A DNA stretch of 64,000 nucleotides from Pseudoruminococcus_B sp937901805 (GTDB taxonomy: Bacteria; Bacillota; Clostridia; Oscillospirales; Ruminococcaceae): contig CAUWNS010000002.1 of assembly GCA_963560245.1 (NCBI GenBank), positions 106,024 through 170,023 of the forward strand, given 5' to 3'. A model generated the notes under the pieces. It saw only the letters and a list, made by a program, of their open reading frames with translations, did not search any database and had not been told where the DNA came from. A program made the position numbers and the translations under genes. Each line of letters begins with the position of its first letter. The stretch's first letter is position 1. This document shows, piece by piece, positions 24,219-31,660 of this stretch.

Positions 24219-24953
24219 CTAAATTACAATTCCCCCATTTGGACTGAGTATCTGCCCGGTAATAAATCCAGCCTGATCCGAGGCCAAAAAACAGACAGCG
24301 TCCGCTACATCCTGCGGAGTGCCCAGCCGTCCGAGAGGGGATTCTTCCCGCAGGGCCTGTTTCGTCTGTTCATCGTAATCCGCGCACATATCCGTCTCAA
24401 TGACACCCGGCGCCACACAGTTGACCGTAATCCCGGAAGGCCCGACCTCTTTCGCCAGAGCCTTGGTCAGGCCGATAATCCCCGCCTTGGCCGCCGAGTA
24501 GTGAACCTCGCACGCCCCTCCGGTAATTCCCCACATGGAGGACACTGTAATAATCCGTCCTTCTTTCCTGTGAATCATCTGTGGAAGAACGGCACGGCAG
24601 CAGTGGAATGTCCCACTCAGGTGAACCCCGATCATTCGGTTCCACTCCTCCTCTGTAATCTCCTGAAACAGGCGCTGCTGGGCTATCCCCGCATTGCAGA
24701 CAAGGACGTCTATCCCGCCAAAAAGCTCCGTTACCTCCCGAACCATACGGCCAACCGTATCCGCATGTGAGACATCTGCGCGAAAAGTCTGTGCAAACAC
24801 CCCAAAACTGCGGACAATCTCGGCCGTCTTCTCCGCAGCACATGTATCCGCATAGTAGTTAAGCGCCACCTGATATCCTTTGGATGCAAACGAAATCGCT
24901 GTTGAACGTCCAATCCCGCGGGAGGCGCCTGTGATCAATACTGTTTTTGCCAT
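24219..24953 (-). CDS. FabG-like short-chain dehydrogenase/reductase
   Basis: 244 residues with all classical SDR marks: cofactor loop GASRGIG (9-15), NAG (87-89), catalytic S139, Y152 and K156 (SSMWG...HYSAAKAG), and the PGVIETDM segment. The end, TGQILSPNGGIVI, is the usual FabG-like finish (TGQ...DGG). It could be 3-oxoacyl-ACP reductase or another ketoreductase. There are no fatty-acid synthesis genes beside it, so a specific FabG role is not supported. AGGAGGGAACTATAAT fixes the start. It lies one base from the DRTGG-domain gene upstream, so the two are one operon. Confidence 0.88.
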   Translation of the reverse strand: MAKTVLITGASRGIGRSTAISFASKGYQVALNYYADTCAAEKTAEIVRSFGVFAQTFRADVSHADTVGRMVREVTELFGGIDVLVCNAGIAQQRLFQEITEEEWNRMIGVHLSGTFHCCRAVLPQMIHRKEGRIITVSSMWGITGGACEVHYSAAKAGIIGLTKALAKEVGPSGITVNCVAPGVIETDMCADYDEQTKQALREESPLGRLGTPQDVADAVCFLASDQAGFITGQILSPNGGIVI

Positions 24954-24954
24954 A

Positions 24955-25296
24955 TTATAGTTCCCTCCTATTTCTCCCTTGCAGCAGGCAGCCCGTCTCA
25001 AAGGCTGGCAGGGTACTTGCGGCGACCGCAATACCGTACCGCGCAGCGCACTGAAGCAGATTATCTGAAACAGCAGATCCTTCCGCAAATACCACGCAGG
25101 AAACATTCCTGCGCAGGGCTACCGCCAGCGTATTCTCATTTGTAATCACTGTGACAAAAGCACAGCCCGCCGGCGCATGTGCAAGGGCATGGCTGAGCAG
25201 ATCACAGCAGTAAACCCCCTTCCATTCCCGGAATGGGTTCCCTGCGTCAAACAGCGGGGAAATTCCCTCTATGTTTTTCAGATCACAAAATTTCAT
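24955..25296 (-). CDS. Small DRTGG-domain-like protein
   Basis: 113 residues. It shows the pattern of stand-alone DRTGG proteins: GVYCCDLLSHALAHAPAGCA, a middle strand pair FVTVITNENTLAVALRR, then GSAVSDNLLQCAARYGIAVA and ST-x-x-AFETGCLL. The domain is found in phosphotransacetylase and near HPr-kinase-like proteins, and its role is regulatory or ligand-binding at best. Here it is joined tightly to an SDR rather than to a kinase or hydrogenase cluster. AGGAGAAACCAA precedes the ATG. Preceded by a leader of roughly 300 bases. Confidence 0.7.
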   Translation of the reverse strand: MKFCDLKNIEGISPLFDAGNPFREWKGVYCCDLLSHALAHAPAGCAFVTVITNENTLAVALRRNVSCVVFAEGSAVSDNLLQCAARYGIAVAASTLPAFETGCLLQGRNRREL

Positions 25297-25648
25297 TTGG
25301 TTTCTCCTATGAAAAGACGGGGTATCCCGCCGGGAAACCGATTCGGATAATCCCGTTGAAAGCCGGATACTCTCATGATCGAACGGGGATATGTTTTAAT
25401 TGGACACCATTTTTATAGAAGGCGAAATATGATGGCCATGCGAACGGGATTTTCAGCAAAAGAATATATCTGGCTGCCCCTAAAAGAAATATAAAAACTC
25501 GTAGTTCTCCCCAGACTGCTCACTGGAAATCCGGACGCCATCCTCGCAGCATTCCGTCCTGTTTATCCTGTGAGCTCCTTTAAAAAGTGGCTCCCGTCCC
25601 ATAAAAATCCGTTTTCTTCATTATAACGGGATTTGCGGCTCCATTCAA
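25297..25648 (-). promoter_or_regulatory. Promoter and unusually long leader of the DRTGG-SDR operon
   Basis: On the minus strand TTGAAT (25648-25643), 17 bases, TATAAT (25625-25620). Transcription from here would give about 317 bases of leader before the DRTGG start. The leader has local stems (for example GGACG...CGTCC around 25530-25562) but no riboswitch class that I recognise. A 42-codon frame inside it lacks a properly spaced ribosome site. Confidence 0.5.
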
Positions 25649-25773
25649 TCCCGCGCGGATGGAAACTGGACTTTCCTTAACTTTTTCCTAAGGTTTTGTC
25701 ATAAAATCACTCAGAATTGTTAGTAGACTTGTCACACTCTATTTACACATTTTTCCGTGCGGATGGGTATAAT

Positions 25774-25921
25774 AAGGATGTACTCAGAAGTAGTACAAAG
25801 CATTTCCTTTTCATATTTTTCATACGGTGTGTTTACCCCACACACTACTCCCTTTTAAGAAGACCCCCTTCTAAACAGAAAAAGGGCATCCGATCACCCC
25901 TCGGATGCCCTTTTTCTGTTT
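25774..25921 (+). ncRNA. Candidate small RNA with C-rich hairpin loops
   Basis: TATAAT (25768-25773) is followed by a ~145-base segment without a credible gene that ends in a 21-bp perfect terminator. Four stems follow one another: GTACT/AGTAC (25780-25796), GTGTG/CACAC with loop TTTACCC (25827-25843), AGAAG/CTTCT with loop ACCCC (25858-25872), and the terminator with loop TCACCCC. The single-stranded part also has ACTACTCCC. C-rich apical loops are the seed regions by which several Firmicutes sRNAs bind Shine-Dalgarno sequences. The -35 is weak (TTTACA, 20 bases away). Confidence 0.5.
25873..25921. terminator. 21-bp perfect terminator hairpin
   Basis: 25873-25893 pairs fully with 25901-25921 around TCACCCC; T5 is within the stem foot. 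It ends the candidate small RNA. Confidence 0.8.
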
Positions 25922-25928
25922 CCTTCGC

Positions 25929-25958
25929 TTGACAAGCCGCATTTCTTTCTTCTATGAT
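25929..25958 (+). promoter_or_regulatory. Promoter of the NUDIX hydrolase gene
   Basis: TTGACA (25929-25934), 18 bases, TATGAT (25953-25958). A perfect 14-base palindrome CAGAGGGCCCTCTG (25981-25994) follows in the leader. Confidence 0.6.
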
Positions 25959-26030
25959 GAAAACGGCTCTTTTTGAGAGGCAGAGGGCCCTCTGTAACAG
26001 AGGACAAAACAGATGGAATCAGGTGATAAT

Positions 26031-26573
26031 ATGGGACATTTTGAGAAGACGTTAGAACAGCAGGAACTCTATCATGGAAAAATCTTGAATCTCCGCAAGG
26101 ACAAAGTGGAACTGGAAAACGGAAGAACCTCTTACCGGGAGGTCGTAGAACACTCAGGGGGAGTCTGTGTGCTTCCCATCACAGAGGACGGTAAGGTCCT
26201 GCTTGTCAGCCAATACCGTTACCCTTACCGTGAGGAAGTCCTGGAAGCCCCAGCAGGCAAAATGGACAAAGAAGGGGAAAGCCCGCTTGCCTGCGGGATG
26301 CGGGAACTGGAAGAGGAAACCGGGCATATCGCCGGGGAATACATCGATCTCGGCCGGCTATATCCTTCCCCCGGATATACAGATGAAGTCATCTATCTTT
26401 TTGCCGCAAAAAACCTCACTAAAACAGCTCAGAAGCTTGATGAAGGGGAGTTTCTGGACGTCCAGGTATTGGAGTTCGAGGAAGCGGTCAAGCTTGTCCT
26501 GGCAGGGGAAATCGTCGATGCCAAAACCCAGGCCGCGCTTTTAAAAGCAAAGCTGATGGGACTGGAAAAATAG
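26031..26573 (+). CDS. NUDIX hydrolase, ADP-ribose pyrophosphatase type
   Basis: 180 residues. The NUDIX box reads G-K-M-D-K-E-G-E...RELEEETG. The downstream LYPSPGYTDEVIYLF block is typical of ADP-ribose pyrophosphatases, which hydrolyse ADP-ribose to AMP and ribose 5-phosphate. There is one residue more than usual between the first Gly and Glu of the box, a tolerable variation. The start at 26031 (MGHFEK) is preferred because AGGTGA lies just upstream; an in-frame ATG at 26013 lacks a site. Ends at a strong bidirectional terminator. Confidence 0.88.
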   Translation: MGHFEKTLEQQELYHGKILNLRKDKVELENGRTSYREVVEHSGGVCVLPITEDGKVLLVSQYRYPYREEVLEAPAGKMDKEGESPLACGMRELEEETGHIAGEYIDLGRLYPSPGYTDEVIYLFAAKNLTKTAQKLDEGEFLDVQVLEFEEAVKLVLAGEIVDAKTQAALLKAKLMGLEK

Positions 26574-26596
26574 CTTTTTCTAAAATTTTCCTATAC

Positions 26597-26638
26597 AGAC
26601 AAAAAGCCCGTCTGGCAAAACCAGACGGGCTTTTTCCT
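26597..26638. terminator. Bidirectional terminator, NUDIX / aspS
   Basis: A 15-bp stem AAAAAGCCCGTCTGG/CCAGACGGGCTTTTT (26601-26635) with T-runs on both strands between convergent genes. Confidence 0.9.
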
Positions 26639-26639
26639 T

Positions 26640-28421
26640 TTATTCTTTTTGATTGATGATAGAAATCCCCAGTTCCCGCAGTGCCTTTTCATCGACCTCA
26701 GACGGGCAGGAGGTCATCAGCTCGCTGGAGTTCTGCACCTTCGGGAAAGCAATGACGTCGCGGATCGAATCCTTGCCGAGCATGAGCATGACCAGGCGAT
26801 CCAGGCCGTATGCCATACCGCCGTGCGGGGGAACGCCGTACTGGAACGCATCAAGCAAAAACCCAAACCGCGCATAAGCGGTTTCATGGTCAAACCCCAG
26901 CGCTTCAAACATCTTCCACTGGATTTCCGGATCATTGATACGGATCGATCCTCCTCCAAGCTCACAGCCGTTCAAAATCATATCATAGGCACGGGCGTGG
27001 CAATGCCCCGGATCCGTTAGGAGTTTGTCCAGATCCTCTTCAGCAGGGCAGGTGAACGGATGATGCTTCGCCACATAACGGTTTTCCTCTTTGTCATACT
27101 CAAAGAGAGGGAAATCCGTGACCCACAGGAACTGGAACGCTTTGGGATCAATGAGACCAAGGCGGTTTGCAAGCTCACAGCGCAGCGCACCCAGGGAGGC
27201 AAACACTACATCATTATCCGCATCCGCCACGATGAGGAGCAAATCTCCTTCCTGTGCGTCCATAGCCGTACGGACAGCTTGTTTTTCCTCTTCTGTGAGG
27301 AATTTCTCATAGCTGGAGGACTGCGCGTCCTTTGTCCATCTCAGATAGGCAAGGCCCTTTGCGCCATAAGTTTTGACAAAGTCCGTCAGCTTGTCGATCT
27401 CTTTACGGGTGAGTTTCTCTGCGCCTCCTTTGACGTTGATAGCGCGCACGCTTCCGGTGGAAAGCGCGCCGGCAAAGACCTTAAACGCGCAGTTTTCCAG
27501 CAGAGAAGAGAGGTTTTTCAGCTCCATCCCAAAACGGGTGTCCGGCTTATCGCTTCCAAACCGTTCCATCGCCTCCTCATAGGGCATCCGGAGGAATGGG
27601 GTTCTCACGTCAATGTCCAGCACCTTTTTGAACACATACTTAATATAGCCCTCATTGACCGCCATCACGTCGTTTTCATCGACAAAGGACATCTCCAGGT
27701 CAATCTGAGTAAATTCCGGCTGGCGGTCTGCACGCAGATCCTCGTCGCGAAAGCAGCGGGCAATCTGCATGTATTTGTCATAGCCGGAGAGCATCAAAAT
27801 CTGCTTGTAGAGCTGCGGGGACTGCGGCAGTGCAAAAAAGGAACCCGGGAACACACGGGAGGGGACCAGGTAGTCGCGCGCACCCTCCGGTGTGGATTTG
27901 ATGAGGATCGGGGTTTCAATTTCCATAAAACCGTTTTCATCAAAGTAATCCCTGGCCGCCTTAGTAATTTTGTGCCGCATCTTCAGGGTATGCTGCATCT
28001 CAGAGCGGCGCAGATCCAGATAACGGTATTTCAGGCGCAGCTCATCCTTGACATTGGTCTGATCGGTCACTTCAAACGGAGGGGTCTTGGCCGCGGAAAG
28101 GATGCGCAGGTCGCTCACCAGTACCTCGATTTCCCCGGTCGGGATATCCGGGTTGACAGATTCCCGTTTGCGCACAGTACCAGCCGCCATCAGGACATAT
28201 TCTGCATGCACGCCGGACGCCTTTTGCAGAAGCTCCTTATCCACCGTATCGTCAAAGGCAAGCTGGAGAATCCCCGTCCGATCGCGCAGATCAATGAAGA
28301 TAAGGTTTCCGAGATTGCGGATTTTTTGTACAAAACCGGCGGCAACAACCTCTTTTCCTATATCCGCCGTGGTCAGCTGTGTGCAGTAATGGGTTCGTTT
28401 GAGCCCTTTCATCGTATCCAT
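26640..28421 (-). CDS. aspS: Aspartyl-tRNA synthetase
   Basis: 593 residues, the length of bacterial AspRS. An N-terminal OB fold (RNLGNLIFIDLRDRTGILQ) binds the anticodon. Motif 2 is ARCFRDEDLRADRQPEFTQID in part, a GAD domain is inserted in the middle, and motif 3 is GLDRLVMLML near the end. It charges tRNA-Asp (or also tRNA-Asn in organisms that use the amidation route; not decidable here). It follows hisS by 18 bases, and both are under an Asp-type T-box. Confidence 0.96.
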   Translation of the reverse strand: MDTMKGLKRTHYCTQLTTADIGKEVVAAGFVQKIRNLGNLIFIDLRDRTGILQLAFDDTVDKELLQKASGVHAEYVLMAAGTVRKRESVNPDIPTGEIEVLVSDLRILSAAKTPPFEVTDQTNVKDELRLKYRYLDLRRSEMQHTLKMRHKITKAARDYFDENGFMEIETPILIKSTPEGARDYLVPSRVFPGSFFALPQSPQLYKQILMLSGYDKYMQIARCFRDEDLRADRQPEFTQIDLEMSFVDENDVMAVNEGYIKYVFKKVLDIDVRTPFLRMPYEEAMERFGSDKPDTRFGMELKNLSSLLENCAFKVFAGALSTGSVRAINVKGGAEKLTRKEIDKLTDFVKTYGAKGLAYLRWTKDAQSSSYEKFLTEEEKQAVRTAMDAQEGDLLLIVADADNDVVFASLGALRCELANRLGLIDPKAFQFLWVTDFPLFEYDKEENRYVAKHHPFTCPAEEDLDKLLTDPGHCHARAYDMILNGCELGGGSIRINDPEIQWKMFEALGFDHETAYARFGFLLDAFQYGVPPHGGMAYGLDRLVMLMLGKDSIRDVIAFPKVQNSSELMTSCPSEVDEKALRELGISIINQKE

Positions 28422-28439
28422 TTCTAATATCCTCTTTTC

Positions 28440-29762
28440 CTATCCTTTATGGTTCCACTGTTCCACCGTATCCGAAAGCATCCCAAGAGCAGCCTGGGCC
28501 TGGATGGTGGCAAGCGTCTGCGCCAGGGAATCCAACGCAATTTCCTGGATTTCACCGCTTTGCATATTTTTCAGTTTTCCTTTGCCCTGGACAATTTCAT
28601 CGTCGCCTAATACCATGGAATAGGCGGCGCCGATTTTGTCCGCATATTTCATCTGAGCCTTCAGGCTCCTTCCCACGGTATCACATTCAGCAAAGAACCC
28701 GTCATGGCGCAGTTCCTTTGTCAGAGAAAACGCTTTAAGTGCGGCCGGTTCCCCGATATTGGCAAGATAAATATCACATTTTGCATCGGGTTCAAAGGCG
28801 CAGCCCGCCTGTTCCATAACCATGAGCAGGCGCTCCAGCCCCATGCCGAAACCCAGCGCCGGGGTCTGCGCGCCGCCAAGTTCTTTGACAAGCCCGTCAT
28901 AGCGCCCGCCGCCGCAGACAGTCCCCTGGGCGCCGATCGTATCTGTGATAAACTCAAAAACGGTCCGGGTGTAATAGTCCAGCCCGCGGACAATCCGCGG
29001 ATCCACCTGATAATCCAGCCCACTGAGATCCAGACGTTTTTTCAGACCTTCAAAATGCTGTGCGCAGTCTTCGCAAAGGTAATCGAGAATCACTGGGGCA
29101 TCCTTTGCTATGGCCTTGCAGTCCTGGTTTTTGCAGTCCAGCAAACGCATGGGGTTTTTCTCCAGGCGCTCCAGGCAGGTGCCGCAAAGATTCTCTTTGT
29201 GCGCACTGAAATATTCTTTAAGCGCAGCATGGTATTTGGCGCGGCATTCGGGACAGCCGATGGAATTGATATGCAGCGAGATTTCATTCAGTCCCAAGCT
29301 GTGCAGGATCTCGCTGGCGAGCAGGATCATCTCCGCGTCCGCAGCAGGGGAGGCGGGACCGAACATCTCGGCGCCAAACTGGTGGAACTCCCGCAGCCGC
29401 CCGGCCTGCGGTTTTTCATAACGGAAGCAGGAAAGCAGATAAAATACTTTCAGCGGAAGCGCCCCTCCAAGCAGGCCGTTTTGCAGGATGGCGCGTGCAG
29501 CGCCTGCAGTCCCTTCCGGCCGCAGAGTAATCGAACGGTGCCCCTTATCCTCAAACGTATACATTTCTTTTTGGACAACATCCGTGGTGTCCCCAACGGA
29601 GCGGGTAAACAGTTCCGTATGTTCAAAAGTCGGGGTGCGGATCTCCTGGAAACCGAAATTCTGGGCGGTTTGGGAAACCACTTTTTCCACATACCGCCAT
29701 TTATAGCTGTCTGCAGGAAGAACATCCGCCGTGCCGCGCGGCGCGTTGGTCAAAATTGCCAT
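28440..29762 (-). CDS. hisS: Histidyl-tRNA synthetase
   Basis: 440 residues, class II. The N-terminal PRGTADVLP, motif 2 (CFRYEKPQAGRLREFHQFG), and the two histidine-binding motifs GLDYYTRTVFEF and GGGRYDGL are all present, with a C-terminal anticodon domain. A cluster of cysteines (CPECRAKYH, CGTCLE, CKNQDC, CEDC) lies in the insertion domain, suggesting a structural metal site. GAGAGGAAGGTTCTTC precedes the ATG. It leads the hisS-aspS operon. Confidence 0.96.
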   Translation of the reverse strand: MAILTNAPRGTADVLPADSYKWRYVEKVVSQTAQNFGFQEIRTPTFEHTELFTRSVGDTTDVVQKEMYTFEDKGHRSITLRPEGTAGAARAILQNGLLGGALPLKVFYLLSCFRYEKPQAGRLREFHQFGAEMFGPASPAADAEMILLASEILHSLGLNEISLHINSIGCPECRAKYHAALKEYFSAHKENLCGTCLERLEKNPMRLLDCKNQDCKAIAKDAPVILDYLCEDCAQHFEGLKKRLDLSGLDYQVDPRIVRGLDYYTRTVFEFITDTIGAQGTVCGGGRYDGLVKELGGAQTPALGFGMGLERLLMVMEQAGCAFEPDAKCDIYLANIGEPAALKAFSLTKELRHDGFFAECDTVGRSLKAQMKYADKIGAAYSMVLGDDEIVQGKGKLKNMQSGEIQEIALDSLAQTLATIQAQAALGMLSDTVEQWNHKG

Positions 29763-29934
29763 GAAGAACCTTCCTCTCTATAAAAAATCACTTTTGTATA
29801 CAAAAGTATCAATGCTTTTAAGCATAGGATATTTTTATCAACTTGTCCAGATGGTTTACTGCCCATAGCGTTCTTTTCTCCGCTTTGCCATGCCAAACCA
29901 CGGCAAAGCAATCAGGTTTTGGGCAAGTTGCCGC

Positions 29935-30226
29935 CAACAAAAAAAGCATCCGCTTCTCCCATTCCTGGGACGAAGCAAGATGCCTTCTCTCTTCGTGGTA
30001 CCACCCGGATGAAACTGCCTATCGGCTGTTTTTCTCAGCCGTTTTCCTTGATAACGCACAAAACGGGTGCGGTGCCCTTTTCCTTTTTTGGATTTACAGG
30101 CACATGCTCACCGGACGTCTTTCACAGGGGCTTTGGGAAACACGCTTTCAGCACCTAATCAAAAAGGGCGCGCTTTCTCTTTACCCAGTTTCCCTGCTAC
30201 TTTTCCGGGTCCAAGCTCTCCCACAG
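29935..30226 (-). promoter_or_regulatory. T-box leader of hisS-aspS, predicted Asp (GAC) specifier
   Basis: The T-box core GGGTGGTACCACG (30006-29994, minus strand) is followed by a terminator hairpin GCATC...GGATGC with T7. Upstream, stem I has CCGGA-AAAGTAG-CAGGG on its 5' side and CCCTG-TGAAAGACG-TCCGG on its 3' side. Placing GAA and the closing helix as in known T-boxes makes GAC the specifier, meaning tRNA-Asp. No clear promoter lies just upstream; transcription may come from the mre-minD-mgsA operon or a weak start within mgsA. Confidence 0.9.
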
Positions 30227-30230
30227 CGTT

Positions 30231-30635
30231 TTAACGTTTGGGATTGACAATATTTCTCCATTCAAGGTCCCCGCGTTCCAGACCATGGATGAGAACTTCC
30301 GCAGTTGCAATATTGGTTGCAACTGGAATATTATGGACATCGCATAGTCTCAGCAAATCCGCTTCTTTGGGTTCATGCGGTTTTACAGTGAGTGGATCGC
30401 GGAAAAAAAGAAGGAGGTCGATTTCATTGCACGCAATGCGGGCCATGATCTGCTGATCTCCCCCCTGGGAGCCTGCCAGGAATTTCTGGACAGACAGGCC
30501 CGTCGCTTCCCCCACAAGTTTTCCGGTCGTACCGGTTGCGCAGATGGTATGATGGCTTAAAATTCCACAGTAAGCAATGCAGAATTGCACCATCAACTCC
30601 TTTTTGGTGTCGTGTGCGATCAGGGCAATGTTCAT
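30231..30635 (-). CDS. mgsA: Methylglyoxal synthase
   Basis: 134 residues. The family blocks AHDTKKELMVQF, ATGTTG, GSQGGDQQI and FFRDPLTVKPHEPKEADLLRLC are present; Asp in the GGDQQ and FFRDP segments and His in KPHEPK belong to the active site. The enzyme turns dihydroxyacetone phosphate into methylglyoxal, a bypass used when sugar phosphate accumulates. The ATG at 30635 is preferred over a GTG at 30647 that almost touches the AAGGAG site. Placed 30 bases downstream of the minD-like gene on the same strand. Confidence 0.93.
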   Translation of the reverse strand: MNIALIAHDTKKELMVQFCIAYCGILSHHTICATGTTGKLVGEATGLSVQKFLAGSQGGDQQIMARIACNEIDLLLFFRDPLTVKPHEPKEADLLRLCDVHNIPVATNIATAEVLIHGLERGDLEWRNIVNPKR

Positions 30636-30665
30636 GGTCTTTGACACTCCTTTTTGAACTGGTTT

Positions 30666-31397
30666 TCAGTGAAATGCAAGAGGGACGTGCTTTCCGGTCA
30701 TCCTGGCCGCAATGCGGTCAAAGACAGCCCTTATTTCTGTTTGAGGCAGCGGTTTGCCAGCCGCCGCACACAGGGCATACTCCCGATTTTCTGGAATTAC
30801 CCCAAGCAGCTGCGCTCCCACCATATCAATGACCTCGTCCAAATCACGCACCATGGTCAGCGCACGGGGAGTGGGAGGAACGCGGTTAATAAGCAAACGG
30901 CTTGTCCCAATTGGTTCTTCCATCAGGGAAAGTACTTTCGCCCCATCCCGGATACAGATGGGATCCGGCGTCACACAGAGAATAACCCTGTCTGCAAGCG
31001 AAGAGAGGGAACGAAGCTTTCCCCCAATTCCAGCAGGCATATCGATTAAAATATCCTGATAATAGCCAGAGAGACGGCGGCACAGTTCCATTAATCGAAC
31101 CGCATCAATGTCTGTCCGCTCATTCTGCGATGCCGGAAGCAAAAAAAGGGAAAGGTTGTATTCACAGGGAACAATCGCCTTGGATACATCGCACCGGGAC
31201 AGGAGGACATCGTTTAAATCAAAAACAATTTTGTCGCTAACCCCAAGCATAATATCCAAACTGCGCAGTCCGCAGTCCAATTCGATAATAAGCACCTTGC
31301 GGCCGGAACGGGCAAGGGCATCCCCCAGAAAACAGCAGACAGAAGATTTTCCAACTCCGCCTTTTCCTGATGCAATGAGACTGATTTTCCCTTTCAT
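30666..31397 (-). CDS. minD: MinD-like ParA/MinD-family ATPase
   Basis: 243 residues with a deviant Walker A GKGGVGKSS (11-19), a Walker A' segment (LIIELDCGLRSLDIMLG) and DMPAGIGG for Walker B/switch. The 'LRSLDIMLG' segment is MinD-like rather than ParA-like. The last residues (FDRIAARMTGKHVPLAFH) could form a short membrane-targeting helix. MinD places the division site. No minC, minE or divIVA adjoins it, so a polar or elongation-linked job is possible. Sits downstream of the PBP2 gene at the tail of the mre operon. Confidence 0.75.
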   Translation of the reverse strand: MKGKISLIASGKGGVGKSSVCCFLGDALARSGRKVLIIELDCGLRSLDIMLGVSDKIVFDLNDVLLSRCDVSKAIVPCEYNLSLFLLPASQNERTDIDAVRLMELCRRLSGYYQDILIDMPAGIGGKLRSLSSLADRVILCVTPDPICIRDGAKVLSLMEEPIGTSRLLINRVPPTPRALTMVRDLDEVIDMVGAQLLGVIPENREYALCAAAGKPLPQTEIRAVFDRIAARMTGKHVPLAFH

Positions 31398-31660
31398 CCC
31401 TATTACCTCATATAATCTTTCACATATTATCATATCATGTAAAATACACTAAGTAAAGTAGAAAAACTTTTCACGATTTGGTCATTTACGTGCAAAAACA
31501 AAGCGGCTAAAAATAAACCTAAATAAATTGAATAAAAATCAATTTTATAAATTGTAAAAAAAGTCAAATCCACTGTTTTATATCTATATTTGGAAAAATG
31601 TAAAACAGAAAATTCCGCTTTCTACTTTCCTCATCCATCTCCAGAAATATGAGAGTCCCA

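Noticed and set aside
24219..24953. Naming the SDR fabG
   Set aside because: The sequence is FabG-like, but no other fatty-acid synthesis gene is nearby and SDR ketoreductases cannot be separated by motif alone.
25385..25530. A 42-codon leftward frame in the DRTGG leader
   Set aside because: Its ATG has a G-rich motif only one or two bases away, not a functional spacing, and the peptide resembles no family.
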